A stretch of 64,000 nucleotides of DNA, from positions 1,181 through 65,180 of the forward strand of contig NZ_FBYA01000001.1 of the NCBI RefSeq assembly GCF_001517545.1, given 5' to 3'. The position numbers and the translations under genes are program-made. Numbering within the stretch: the first letter of the stretch is position 1; the number at the start of each line of letters is the position of its first letter. This DNA comes from Limnohabitans sp. Rim47 (GTDB lineage Bacteria > Pseudomonadota > Gammaproteobacteria > Burkholderiales > Burkholderiaceae_C). The notes under the pieces were generated by a model. It saw nothing but the letters and a program-made list of their open reading frames with translations, had not been told where the DNA came from and did not search any database. Shown here piece by piece: positions 1 through 7,774 of this stretch.

Positions 1-161
1 GGTGCTGCGTCGATCTGGTCGTACGCCTTGGCCGAACCACCGAATTTAACTGCCAACACGGTCGTAATGGCCGCTGTCAGTGTGGTTTTGCCGTGGTCAA
101 CGTGACCGATGGTGCCCACGTTGACGTGGGGTTTGGTCCGTTCGAATTTTTCTTTAGCCAT
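1..161 (-). CDS. tuf: Elongation factor Tu, N-terminal fragment cut by window edge
   Basis: The last gene of the str operon, of which only the first ~53 codons lie in the window. The translation begins MAKEKFERTKPHVNVG and carries the G1 P-loop GHVDHGKTT of EF-Tu, which delivers aminoacyl-tRNA to the ribosome as a GTP complex. It follows fusA by about 206 bp on the same strand, the classical rpsL-rpsG-fusA-tuf order. The start ATG (159-161) has an AAGG-type ribosome site a few bases upstream. A second tuf copy elsewhere is common in this group but cannot be seen here. Confidence 0.97.
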   Translation of the reverse strand, partial: MAKEKFERTKPHVNVGTIGHVDHGKTTLTAAITTVLAVKFGGSAKAYDQIDAA

Positions 162-330
162 TTTTCAAATCCTTAAAAAGAGCAATGCCCGTGTGTTGGT
201 TTAATGTTTGCATCAGGTTGCTTGTTCACTCAGCACGGGCACAGAGTGGCACTTGATCGCAGACAGTTTCTGAACTTTCAGGTCTGACTATCGCTTGCGT
301 TTTGCTTGCTTTTAGTCAGAGTTGCCCGAG

Positions 331-350
331 CAAATTCGCAGGCGAATTTG
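331..350 (-). other. Hairpin between fusA and tuf
   Basis: A perfect inverted repeat (CAAATTCG, loop CAGG, CGAATTTG) lies 18 bp past the fusA stop. It has no U-tract, so it is more likely an mRNA processing or stabilising stem than a terminator. The rest of the ~200 bp fusA-tuf spacer shows nothing recognisable. Confidence 0.4.
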
Positions 351-367
351 GTCAGGCACACAGGTTT

Positions 368-2470
368 TTATTTTGCGCGTGAAGCGACGATGGCCTCGGC
401 CACGTTACGCGGGGCTTCGGCGTAGTGCTTGAATTCCATCGTGTAGGTTGCACGGCCTTGCGACATAGAGCGCAATGTGGTCGAGTAACCGAACATTTCG
501 GACAAGGGCACTTCGGCCTTGATGGCCTTGCCGCCACCGACCATGTCGTCCATACCCTGGACCATGCCACGGCGTGAGGACAAGTCGCCCATCACGTTAC
601 CAGCGTAGTCTTCAGGTGTTTCGACTTCCACAGCCATCATGGGCTCCAGAATCACGGGTTGTGCTTTACGGCAACCTTCTTTGAAACCAAAGATGGCGGC
701 CATCTTGAAGGCCATCTCGTTCGAGTCCACATCGTGGTACGAACCGAAGTGCAGTGTGACTTTGACGTCGACGACTGGGTAGCCAGCCAACACGCCTTGG
801 CCCAAAGCTTCGATCACGCCTTTTTCCACTGCAGGGATGTATTCGCGAGGAACCACACCGCCCTTGATGGCGTCGACGAATTCAAAGCCCTTGCCTGGCT
901 CTTGAGGCTCAACCTTCAGAACCACGTGACCATACTGGCCCTTACCACCGGACTGACGCACGAACTTGCCTTCGGCTTCTTCGACGGTCTTGCGGATGGT
1001 TTCGCGGTAAGCCACTTGAGGCTTGCCCACGTTGGCTTCGACACCGAATTCGCGCTTCATGCGGTCCACGATGATTTCCAGGTGCAATTCGCCCTGGCCA
1101 CCAATGATGGTCTGACCCGATTCTTCGTCGGTTTGCACACGGAAAGATGGATCTTCAGCAGCCAGACGTGACAAAGCGATGCCCATTTTTTCCTGGTCGG
1201 CTTTGGTCTTTGGTTCCACAGCCTGGCGAATCACCGAGTCGGGGAACACCATGCGTTCCAATGTGATGACTGCGTTTGGATCGCACAAGGTTTCGCCTGT
1301 GGTCACGTCTTTCAAGCCCACGCAAGCAGCGATGTCGCCTGCACGAATTTCATCGACTTCTTCACGGTTGTTGGCGTGCATCTGAACGATACGGCCAATG
1401 CGCTCTTTCTTGCCGCGCACCGAGTTGAACACGGTGTCGCCTTTTTTGAGCACGCCGGAATAAACGCGCACGAAAGTCAATTGACCCACAAACGGATCGG
1501 TCATCAACTTGAAAGCCAGCGCAGAAAACTTTTCGTTGTCGTCGGCTTTGCGGATGATTTCTTTTTCATCTTCGTCAAAGCCTTTAATGGCTTTCACATC
1601 CAATGGCGAAGGCATCAACTCGAGAACCGCATCCAGCATGCGCTGAACGCCTTTGTTCTTGAAGGCCGTGCCGCACAGCATGGGCTGGATTTCGCTGTTG
1701 ATAGTACGAACGCGCAGACCTTGCGTGATTTCTTCTTCTGTCAAGTCGCCTTCTTCAAGGTACTTGTTCATCAGTTCTTCAGAGGCTTCAGCCGCAGCTT
1801 CAACCATTTTCTCGCGCCACTCTTTGGCCACCTCGACCAGGTCGGCCGGGATCTCTTCAAAAGTGAACTTCATGCCCTGAGAAGCTTCATCCCAGATGAT
1901 GGCTTTCATCTTGCGCAGATCAACCACGCCAGTGAAGTTTTCTTCAGCACCGATTGGGATCACGATGGGCACAGGGTTGGCCTTCAGGCGCAACTTCATT
2001 TGCTCGACGACTTTGAAGAAGTTGGCACCGGTACGGTCCATCTTGTTCACAAAGGCCAAACGTGGCACTTTGTATTTGTTAGCCTGACGCCACACGGTTT
2101 CAGACTGCGGTTGAACGCCACCCACAGCACAGTAAACCATGCAAGCACCGTCCAGAACACGCATGGAACGCTCAACTTCAATCGTGAAGTCAACGTGGCC
2201 GGGAGTGTCAATGATGTTGATGCGGTGGTCTTCAAAAGAGCCGTCCATGCCCTTCCAGAAGCAGGTGGTCGCAGCAGAAGTGATCGTGATGCCACGCTCT
2301 TGCTCTTGCTCCATCCAGTCCATGGTGGCAGCGCCGTCGTGCACTTCACCAATTTTGTGGTTCACGCCGGTATAAAAAAGAATACGTTCAGTCGTGGTGG
2401 TCTTACCGGCGTCAATGTGCGCCGAGATGCCAATGTTGCGGTACCGCTCGATGGGGGTGATGCGAGCCAT
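368..2470 (-). CDS. fusA: Elongation factor G
   Basis: A 700-residue translocation GTPase that moves tRNA and mRNA through the ribosome and helps recycle ribosomes. All G motifs are present: AHIDAGKTTTTE (G1), RGITITSAATT (G2), DTPGH (G3), NKMD (G4) and a G5-like GTAFKNKGV, followed by the domain II-V region ending ASRAK. The reading frame is open further upstream, but the start MARITPIERY matches the family N-terminus and has a GGAGAAA ribosome site. It sits between rpsG and tuf in the str operon. The length is normal and nothing is odd. Confidence 0.98.
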   Translation of the reverse strand: MARITPIERYRNIGISAHIDAGKTTTTERILFYTGVNHKIGEVHDGAATMDWMEQEQERGITITSAATTCFWKGMDGSFEDHRINIIDTPGHVDFTIEVERSMRVLDGACMVYCAVGGVQPQSETVWRQANKYKVPRLAFVNKMDRTGANFFKVVEQMKLRLKANPVPIVIPIGAEENFTGVVDLRKMKAIIWDEASQGMKFTFEEIPADLVEVAKEWREKMVEAAAEASEELMNKYLEEGDLTEEEITQGLRVRTINSEIQPMLCGTAFKNKGVQRMLDAVLELMPSPLDVKAIKGFDEDEKEIIRKADDNEKFSALAFKLMTDPFVGQLTFVRVYSGVLKKGDTVFNSVRGKKERIGRIVQMHANNREEVDEIRAGDIAACVGLKDVTTGETLCDPNAVITLERMVFPDSVIRQAVEPKTKADQEKMGIALSRLAAEDPSFRVQTDEESGQTIIGGQGELHLEIIVDRMKREFGVEANVGKPQVAYRETIRKTVEEAEGKFVRQSGGKGQYGHVVLKVEPQEPGKGFEFVDAIKGGVVPREYIPAVEKGVIEALGQGVLAGYPVVDVKVTLHFGSYHDVDSNEMAFKMAAIFGFKEGCRKAQPVILEPMMAVEVETPEDYAGNVMGDLSSRRGMVQGMDDMVGGGKAIKAEVPLSEMFGYSTTLRSMSQGRATYTMEFKHYAEAPRNVAEAIVASRAK

Positions 2471-2569
2471 AAATTTCTCCGATGATGATGTACTAAAGCC
2501 CGCCACCCCTTATGGGGCCAGCGGGCTGGCTTCTGGCAGTGTCGGGCTTCTTTGTGAAACCCTTGTGCA

Positions 2570-3040
2570 TCAGAAGCGGAAGTGCGAGAACGCCTTGTTG
2601 GCTTCGGCCATGCGGTGAACTTCGTCACGCTTTTTCATGGCACCGCCACGGCCTTCGTTGGCTTCGAGTAACTCGTTGGCCAAACGCAGCGCCATGGACT
2701 TCTCACCGCGCTTGCGTGCGGCTTCTTTGATCCAACGCATCGACAGGGCCAAGCGACGGACAGGACGCACTTCGACAGGCACCTGGTAGTTCGCACCGCC
2801 CACGCGGCGGGATTTCACTTCCACCATGGGCTTGACGTTGTTGATGGCGATGGAGAAGAGTTCCACAGGGTCTTTGCCTGTTTTCTTTTCCATGTTTTCG
2901 AGGGCACCGTAAATGATGCGCTCGGCAACCGCTTTTTTGCCGCCTTCCATGATCACGTTCATGAACTTGGACAATTCGACATTACCGAACTTGGGATCCG
3001 GCAGGATTTCACGTTTAGGGACTTCGCGACGACGTGGCAT
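2570..3040 (-). CDS. rpsG: 30S ribosomal protein S7
   Basis: A 156-residue primary 16S-rRNA-binding protein of the small-subunit head. It begins MPRRREVPKREILPDPKFG and ends in the family's usual AFSHFRF tail, at full length. It is the second gene of the str operon. The 165 bp spacer to rpsL is long for this operon and holds two short stems (CCGCG/CGCGG at 3159-3171 and AACCC/GGGTT at 3193-3206); the second is followed by AAATTTTT on the coding strand and may cause partial termination or processing after rpsL. Confidence 0.98.
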   Translation of the reverse strand: MPRRREVPKREILPDPKFGNVELSKFMNVIMEGGKKAVAERIIYGALENMEKKTGKDPVELFSIAINNVKPMVEVKSRRVGGANYQVPVEVRPVRRLALSMRWIKEAARKRGEKSMALRLANELLEANEGRGGAMKKRDEVHRMAEANKAFSHFRF

Positions 3041-3205
3041 ATTTCACCTCATATTGCTTCAGTTGGCATCTTTTCAGACACCGCGAGCGTTATTCAAAAC
3101 AACTCACTTACTCGACCCACCAGGACAATTCCGGGCTTCGGGTCACTTCGCTGGATCACCGCGCCACGCGGGAAACAGCACCGAAAAATTTCAACCCAAA
3201 AGGGT

Positions 3206-3583
3206 TTACTTGGCCTTTGGCTTCTTCGCGCCGTACTTGGAGCGAGACTGCTTGCGGTCTTTCACGCCTTGCAAGTCGAGCGAACCACGAACAATGTGGT
3301 AACGCACACCTGGCAAGTCTTTGACACGACCACCGCGCACCAGAACAACAGAGTGCTCTTGCAGGTTGTGGCCTTCACCGCCGATGTAGGAGATGACCTC
3401 AAAACCGTTGGTCAAGCGCACTTTGGCAACTTTACGCAGGGCGGAGTTAGGCTTTTTAGGCGTTGTGGTGTACACACGGGTGCAAACACCACGACGCTGT
3501 GGAGAGTTTTGCATCGCAGGGCTTTTGGACTTGATCGTTTCGACCTCGCGCCCCTGACGCACCAATTGATTGATGGTTGGCAT
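3206..3583 (-). CDS. rpsL: 30S ribosomal protein S12
   Basis: A 125-residue decoding-centre protein and first gene of the str operon. The loops that set streptomycin sensitivity have the wild-type lysines: K43 in TTPKKPNS and K88 in GRVKDLPG. Length and C-terminus ([11 protein letters not shown]) are normal. The sequence therefore predicts a streptomycin-sensitive ribosome at this locus. A terminator-like hairpin separates it from the upstream dac gene, so its promoter should lie within the ~65 bp before the ATG. Confidence 0.98.
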
Positions 3584-3647
3584 TGTTTGTAACGTCCCTA
3601 AACGTTTGAATTTGACAAAAGAAACTTCTCCGCCCCAAAAGCGGAAA

Positions 3648-3676
3648 AGCCCGCCAGTATAACCGCCTGGTGGGCT
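3648..3676 (-). terminator. Terminator between dac gene and str operon
   Basis: On the minus strand an AGCCCACCAG stem pairs with CTGGCGGGCT and runs into TTTTCC. It lies 45 bp past the carboxypeptidase stop and 65 bp before rpsL, which suits a rho-independent terminator isolating the ribosomal operon. Confidence 0.65.
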
Positions 3677-3720
3677 GGTGGCAAATTATCGGTAAATCAG
3701 CCAGGCCAAGCGGCCCGCCG

Positions 3721-4878
3721 TCACTTGATCCACAAGCGCAGAGCATCCCATGCCCGCCCCAAGACGCCAGCTTGTTCCACCGCCTCAAGCGCCACCAAGG
3801 GGACTTCAAACAAGGGTTGGTCCCCGCGCAATACTTTCAGTGATCCCACGGACTGCCCTTTGCTGAAAGGTGCCACCAAGGGGTCCGGACGGGCCACTTG
3901 GGTTTTGATTTGCGCAGCGGTGCCGGCAGGCACTGACACAACCAAGGGCTGAAAAGACCCCAGCTTCAACACGGGCGTCTTACCCTTCCAGACCGCAGGG
4001 CTCAGCACGGGCTGTCCAGCTTCAAAGAGTTTGACCGCGTCAAAAGCGGTGTAGCCCCAGTTCAGCAGTTTCTGGCTTTCGTTGGCGCGGGTGTTTTCAC
4101 TGTCCGCGCCCAAAACAACCGACAAAAGACGGCGCGAGCCGACATTGGCGAACTCTCGCTTGGCGGTAGCCACCAAGCAATAACCCGCTGAATGGGTTTG
4201 CCCTGTTGTCAGTCCGTCGACGGAGGGGTCTCGGAACAACAGCAAATTGCGGTTGCTGTCATTGGCTGCGGGCGTGCCTTCGTAACGGTACTTCTTGATG
4301 GCGTAATAAGGAACAAACTCCGGAAAGTCCCTCATTAAACGGGCGGCCAAAACCCCCAAGTCACGCGCTGTGGTGGTGTGTCCCGCCTCCGGCAAGCCCT
4401 CGGGATTGCGGTAACTGGAGTTTTTCATGCCCAAAACACGGGCCTGGTCGTTCATCATCTGAACAAAACGCTCGACACTGCCGCCCACCCCTTCGGCCAA
4501 AGCCACGGTGGCATCGTTGCCCGACTGAACAACCATGCCTTTGATCAGGTCTTCGACGGGCACCCTCATTTTGGGGTCAATGAACATGCGAGAGCCCGGC
4601 ATCTTCCAGGCCCTCTCCGAGACCGGCAGCGTTTGTTTGAGGTCAATTTTGCGTGACTTCAGGGCATCGAACACCAGATAAGCCGTCATCAACTTCGTCA
4701 GCGATGCCGGTTCGACCGCCATGTCCGGGTCTTTGGCCGCCAACAACTGGTTGGCCGTGACATCGATCAGCAAATAGGCTTTGGCCGCCACTTCGGGAGG
4801 CTGGGGCATTTGCGCCTGGGCACTCAAGGCCAAGGTCCCCCAGAAGATCAAGATCAGGGTTTTCAATGTTGCGCTCAT
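3721..4878 (-). CDS. D-alanyl-D-alanine carboxypeptidase (PBP5/6 family) with altered KTG motif
   Basis: A 385-residue low-molecular-mass penicillin-binding protein expected to trim the terminal D-Ala from peptidoglycan pentapeptides in the periplasm. It has a signal peptide (residues ~1-22), SLTK at 59-62 (catalytic Ser and Lys), SGN at 119-121, and a C-terminal PBP5-like beta domain ending in an amphipathic anchor (WDALRLWIK). The third family motif, normally KTG, reads TTG here (DGLTTGQT, codon 4207-4209 ACA). That single change may impair catalysis or beta-lactam binding. The ATG at 4878 was chosen over an in-frame upstream one because the signal peptide begins there. Confidence 0.92.
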   Translation of the reverse strand: MSATLKTLILIFWGTLALSAQAQMPQPPEVAAKAYLLIDVTANQLLAAKDPDMAVEPASLTKLMTAYLVFDALKSRKIDLKQTLPVSERAWKMPGSRMFIDPKMRVPVEDLIKGMVVQSGNDATVALAEGVGGSVERFVQMMNDQARVLGMKNSSYRNPEGLPEAGHTTTARDLGVLAARLMRDFPEFVPYYAIKKYRYEGTPAANDSNRNLLLFRDPSVDGLTTGQTHSAGYCLVATAKREFANVGSRRLLSVVLGADSENTRANESQKLLNWGYTAFDAVKLFEAGQPVLSPAVWKGKTPVLKLGSFQPLVVSVPAGTAAQIKTQVARPDPLVAPFSKGQSVGSLKVLRGDQPLFEVPLVALEAVEQAGVLGRAWDALRLWIK

Positions 4879-4921
4879 GGCTGTCTTTTCGTCGTGCCCT
4901 CTGTTCAGGGGCGGGCTTGAA

Positions 4922-5548
4922 TCAGGTGCGAAGGTGGCGCGCCACCAAGCTTCTGAGCAGTGGCAATTGGCCGTGAAAGAAATGCTCGACACCCGGAATC
5001 ACCGTGACGGGCAGGTATTGGGGCCTGGCCCAGTCCATCACGCTGGTCAGCGGCACCGTTTCGTCTTGCTCGCCATGCAACACCAAGGTTTGCTCGTGCA
5101 ACTCGGGGGCGACCTGGGCGACTGCAAAACGCGAAGCCGCTGTTCCCACCAGCACCAGCTTGTCCAGACTGCGTACGGGTGCCACGGTCTGTGCCACATG
5201 GCTGGTGACAAAAGCACCAAAGGAAAAACCGGCCAAGGCCAATGGTCCAGCCGGGGCCACTTGCTCGATCACGGACAGCATATCGGCGGCTTCGCCAAGG
5301 CCTTCATCGTACGTGCCAGCACTGGCACCCACGCCCCGAAAATTGAACCTCACAGCCTGCCAGCCGCACTGCACGAACGCCCGGGCCAAAGTTTGTACCA
5401 CTTTGTTTTGCATCGTGCCGCCAAACAAGGGGTGCGGGTGCGCAATAACCGCCGTGCCTTTGAAGACACCGCCAGAAGGTGTGTCGAGCAAGGCCTCAAT
5501 GACCCCGGCCGACCCTTGCAATGTCAAGGACTGGGTGGCGGCGTTCAT
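4922..5548 (-). CDS. Alpha/beta hydrolase (dienelactone-hydrolase-like)
   Basis: A 208-residue cytoplasmic serine hydrolase of unknown substrate. The motifs HPHPLFGG near residue 37, the nucleophile elbow GFSFG near 107, a late Asp (EQDETVP) and His (GVEHFFHG) form a plausible Ser-Asp-His triad. The start codon shares one base with the stop of the upstream ferredoxin-like gene, so the two are probably translationally coupled. The family is common in proteobacteria without a fixed role. Confidence 0.85.
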   Translation of the reverse strand: MNAATQSLTLQGSAGVIEALLDTPSGGVFKGTAVIAHPHPLFGGTMQNKVVQTLARAFVQCGWQAVRFNFRGVGASAGTYDEGLGEAADMLSVIEQVAPAGPLALAGFSFGAFVTSHVAQTVAPVRSLDKLVLVGTAASRFAVAQVAPELHEQTLVLHGEQDETVPLTSVMDWARPQYLPVTVIPGVEHFFHGQLPLLRSLVARHLRT

Positions 5549-5892
5549 CAGCGCCCCAGGTTTGCTGGCGTGACCAGCCGCTCAACGACCTGGCCATTCT
5601 TCAAATGCGACTCGACGATTTCATCGATATCGGCATTGTCCACGTAGGTGTACCAAACGCCTTCTGGGTAGACCACTGCCACAGGGCCACCTGAACAACG
5701 GTCCAGGCAACCGGCCTTGTTGACGCGCACCTGGCCCGGCCCGGACAGCCCCAACTCCTTGATTCGGTTTTTGCAATGGTCAAAGGCGGCTTGCGCGCCT
5801 TGCTGGGCACAACAGGCCTCGTTGTTTTTGCGTTCGTTCAGGCAAAAAAAGATGTGCTGCTTGAAGTAGGGGCTGGAATTTTCAATGGTCAT
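5548..5892 (-). CDS. Thioredoxin-like [2Fe-2S] ferredoxin
   Basis: A 114-residue protein of the NuoE/thin-ferredoxin type. Cysteines lie at CLNER (near residue 17), ACC (near 26) and later in the sequence AGCLDRCSGGP; the first/second and last pairs match the four-Cys pattern that ligates a 2Fe-2S cluster in this fold. The partner enzyme is not known. There is no Shine-Dalgarno site; a TAAAAT hexamer lies exactly six bases before the ATG, so the mRNA is probably leaderless. It heads a two-gene unit with the hydrolase. Confidence 0.88.
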   Translation of the reverse strand: MTIENSSPYFKQHIFFCLNERKNNEACCAQQGAQAAFDHCKNRIKELGLSGPGQVRVNKAGCLDRCSGGPVAVVYPEGVWYTYVDNADIDEIVESHLKNGQVVERLVTPANLGR

Positions 5893-5898
5893 GCCCGA

Positions 5899-5904
5899 AT
5901 TTTA
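5899..5904 (-). promoter_or_regulatory. Predicted leaderless -10 (TAAAAT) for ferredoxin gene
   Basis: TAAAAT followed by six bases and the ATG; transcription would start at or next to the start codon. No clear -35. Confidence 0.5.
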
Positions 5905-5917
5905 GGTCGGGACCTGA

Positions 5918-7033
5918 TCACGCATCGGCCGCAAGGCTTGACGACGATAAACGGTTGACCAAATACAGCAACAAGGCATAAGGCCACAACCATCCCAGCC
6001 ACTGAATCAGGCCATGAAAACGAATGAACTGGCCTTGCTCCCAAGTTTGCAAGGTCAAGGCAAAGTAAGCATCGGCCGAAGCGTTGTTGAGCAAGCTGAG
6101 CTGCCACACCAAGGCGGCCAGTGCCAGCACCCAGCCGACCCGCGCTGGGCTGAAAGACATCACCACGATGCCTACCATCGCCAACACCAAGCCCGCTAAC
6201 ACCTCGGTGCTGACCCAGTCCCAGGCATGCGCGGGCCCATAAGTGAGCGCAGCCGACAAGGCGATTGCCATAAAGCCTACCAACACCAACAGCACCGCCG
6301 CGATGATGCGCTGACGCCATTCACGCAGCACCCCAAAGGCCAACAAGCAGGGCAGCAGCAAGCCGATGGCGACGCACAGGATTTCGCTGATGGGCAACAA
6401 AGGCTGCAACTCCACCTCACGCAAAGGCAACCATTCCAGCAAGGTGGAGTCTTCGAGCACATGCGCCAAAGCCGCCTCGACCCGCTCCAGCACCTGGCCC
6501 AAACCCAGGGTCACGGGTGCCGGAAACAACAGCGCAAAGGGCCACACGGCCAGCAAAGCCAGGGCACCACTGGCATCCGGCACAAACCAACGGTCACGAA
6601 ACCGGCTCCAGCGGTCCAGCAAACCCACCCACTCCATCGCGCGCGCGGTGGCGGCCCCGGCCAAAGCCCCCAAAATGTTCAGCGCTGCGTCCACATTGGA
6701 GGGCACACGCACCGGCAAGAACATTTGTAAAGACTCCATCGTCAAGGACAGCGCCGCAGCGGCCAAGGTGGTCAATGCGATCGCGGGCCAGTTGCGGTGC
6801 GTTCGGTGCAATGCCAAAGCCAGCAAAAATCCGAGTGGCGCATAGCCCACCACGTTGGACAAGACATCAAACCCCGTCCAGTAGCGGGGCAAGGGCGCGG
6901 TCAAAAAAGCCCAGGGGGCGATGCCTTGAACGCGCCAGTTGTCAAAAGGGTACAGGCTGGCATAGACGATCAGGATCGCGTAAATCCAAACCAAAGGCCA
7001 GGCGGCCGTTTTGCGCATGAGGTGGGTGCGCAT
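5918..7033 (-). CDS. VanZ-family membrane protein
   Basis: A 371-residue polytopic membrane protein. The N-terminal third carries the VanZ-like signature: PFDNWR, LSNVVGYAPLGFLLAL, and ESLQMFLPVRVPSNVDA followed by NILGALAGA. Several further hydrophobic segments follow, so it is longer than VanZ itself (~160 aa). VanZ gives low-level teicoplanin resistance in enterococci, but no function is established for proteobacterial relatives. It begins 9 bp after the hemJ stop with an AAGG ribosome site, so it is likely the second gene of a hemJ operon. Confidence 0.82.
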   Translation of the reverse strand: MRTHLMRKTAAWPLVWIYAILIVYASLYPFDNWRVQGIAPWAFLTAPLPRYWTGFDVLSNVVGYAPLGFLLALALHRTHRNWPAIALTTLAAAALSLTMESLQMFLPVRVPSNVDAALNILGALAGAATARAMEWVGLLDRWSRFRDRWFVPDASGALALLAVWPFALLFPAPVTLGLGQVLERVEAALAHVLEDSTLLEWLPLREVELQPLLPISEILCVAIGLLLPCLLAFGVLREWRQRIIAAVLLVLVGFMAIALSAALTYGPAHAWDWVSTEVLAGLVLAMVGIVVMSFSPARVGWVLALAALVWQLSLLNNASADAYFALTLQTWEQGQFIRFHGLIQWLGWLWPYALLLYLVNRLSSSSLAADA

Positions 7034-7042
7034 GCCTGTGCC

Positions 7043-7471
7043 TTAAAACGGCTTGACCACCACCAAAATGACCGCCGCCAGCATCATCAGGACCGGGGCT
7101 TCATTGAACCAGCGGAACCAGACATGGCTGCGCTGCATCTGACCGTTTTCGAACTTGCGCAACAAAATACCGCAGCCATGGTGGTAGCCCATCAAGGCCA
7201 CCACAATGGCCAATTTGGCATGCATCCAGCCCTGACCGGGGCCTCGGCCAATACCGTAATAAAGCCACAGCCACAAACCCAGCGCCAAAGCCGGGATCGC
7301 CAAAATGGTCATGAAGCGATAAAGCTTGCGCGCCATCAGCAGCAAGCGCGCCCGCTCAGCCACCGAGCCAGGTTCCACCATGGCCAGATTGACAAAGATG
7401 CGCGGCAAATAAAACAAGCCGGCAAACCAGCTGGCGATGAAGACGATGTGAAGGGCTTTGATCCAGAGCAT
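7043..7471 (-). CDS. hemJ: Protoporphyrinogen oxidase HemJ / CopD-like membrane protein
   Basis: A 142-residue protein with four predicted membrane helices. It starts MLWIKALHIVFIASWFAGL and continues YLPRIFVN, the N-terminal signature of HemJ (COG1981); a conserved AKLAIV segment with Lys is also present. HemJ oxidises protoporphyrinogen IX to protoporphyrin IX late in haem synthesis, and the divergent neighbour hemB supports that role. The upstream in-frame ATG (7519) is rejected because the family starts at MLWIKALH. A TACACT hexamer six bases before the ATG suggests a leaderless mRNA. Annotation as a generic CopD-domain protein would be the alternative. Confidence 0.8.
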   Translation of the reverse strand: MLWIKALHIVFIASWFAGLFYLPRIFVNLAMVEPGSVAERARLLLMARKLYRFMTILAIPALALGLWLWLYYGIGRGPGQGWMHAKLAIVVALMGYHHGCGILLRKFENGQMQRSHVWFRWFNEAPVLMMLAAVILVVVKPF

Positions 7472-7477
7472 GGTGCA

Positions 7478-7483
7478 AGTGTA
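7478..7483 (-). promoter_or_regulatory. Predicted leaderless -10 (TACACT) for hemJ
   Basis: TACACT then six bases then ATG; no Shine-Dalgarno site between. Confidence 0.45.
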
Positions 7484-7524
7484 GTCAGACAGCGCCAGCA
7501 GGGCACAAACTGGGGGCAAAGGGC

Positions 7525-7553
7525 AAAAAAAACCCCCGGCCAGAGGCCGAGGG
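7525..7553 (-). terminator. Rho-independent terminator of the candidate sRNA
   Basis: GGCC stem with three-base loop extended by CCC/GGG pairs (one mismatch), then TTTTTTTT on the minus strand. Confidence 0.7.
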
Positions 7554-7625
7554 TGGCAAGCCCTTCCGCGTTACCGCATCAAGGCCCCGCTCAGGGAGGA
7601 AAAGCGGGAGACAGCAAGCTGTCCG
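7525..7625 (-). ncRNA. Candidate ~100-nt small RNA with anti-Shine-Dalgarno loop
   Basis: On the minus strand a -35 TTGTTA (7655-7660) and a -10 TAAATT (7632-7637) are 17 bp apart. They precede four stems: GACAG/CTGTC with loop CTTG (7610-7623); CCCGCT/AGCGGG (7586-7608) with an 11-nt loop containing CCTCCC; a CCTT..GCG-GTAA-CGC..AAGG stem; and a GGCC-core hairpin followed by eight T (7525-7553). The pattern of promoter, structured body and terminator supports an independent transcript. It does not match 4.5S, 6S or tmRNA signatures. A terminated hemJ leader is the alternative, but hemJ seems to have its own promoter. Confidence 0.6.
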
Positions 7626-7761
7626 AGGTTCAATTTATCAAATAACAAAACCATTAACAAGTTCAATTTTGATTTTTATGTTGTTTTTGCTATTTGTCGC
7701 TTGCAAGCCACGACCCCACCACTGGCGAACAGGTCTCTTTTGGCTTGGCCTGGACTTCAGG

Positions 7762-7767
7762 CACAAT
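7762..7767 (+). promoter_or_regulatory. Predicted leaderless -10 (CACAAT) for hemB
   Basis: CACAAT, seven bases, ATG. A TTGGCT at 7740-7745 is a possible -35 with a 16 bp spacer. Confidence 0.45.
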
Positions 7768-7774
7768 TTTCAAC

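Noticed and set aside
1376..2485. 369-codon open frame antisense to fusA
   Set aside because: Mirror of fusA codon bias; no domain, no ribosome site, and the opposite strand codes a conserved protein.
3193..3206. Intrinsic terminator between rpsL and rpsG
   Set aside because: Stem of only five pairs overlapping the rpsL stop; str-operon genes must be cotranscribed, so at most a partial effect.
7525..7625. 4.5S (SRP) RNA, 6S RNA or tmRNA
   Set aside because: None of the conserved internal loops or tag/tRNA-like parts of those RNAs is present; the RNA remains unassigned.
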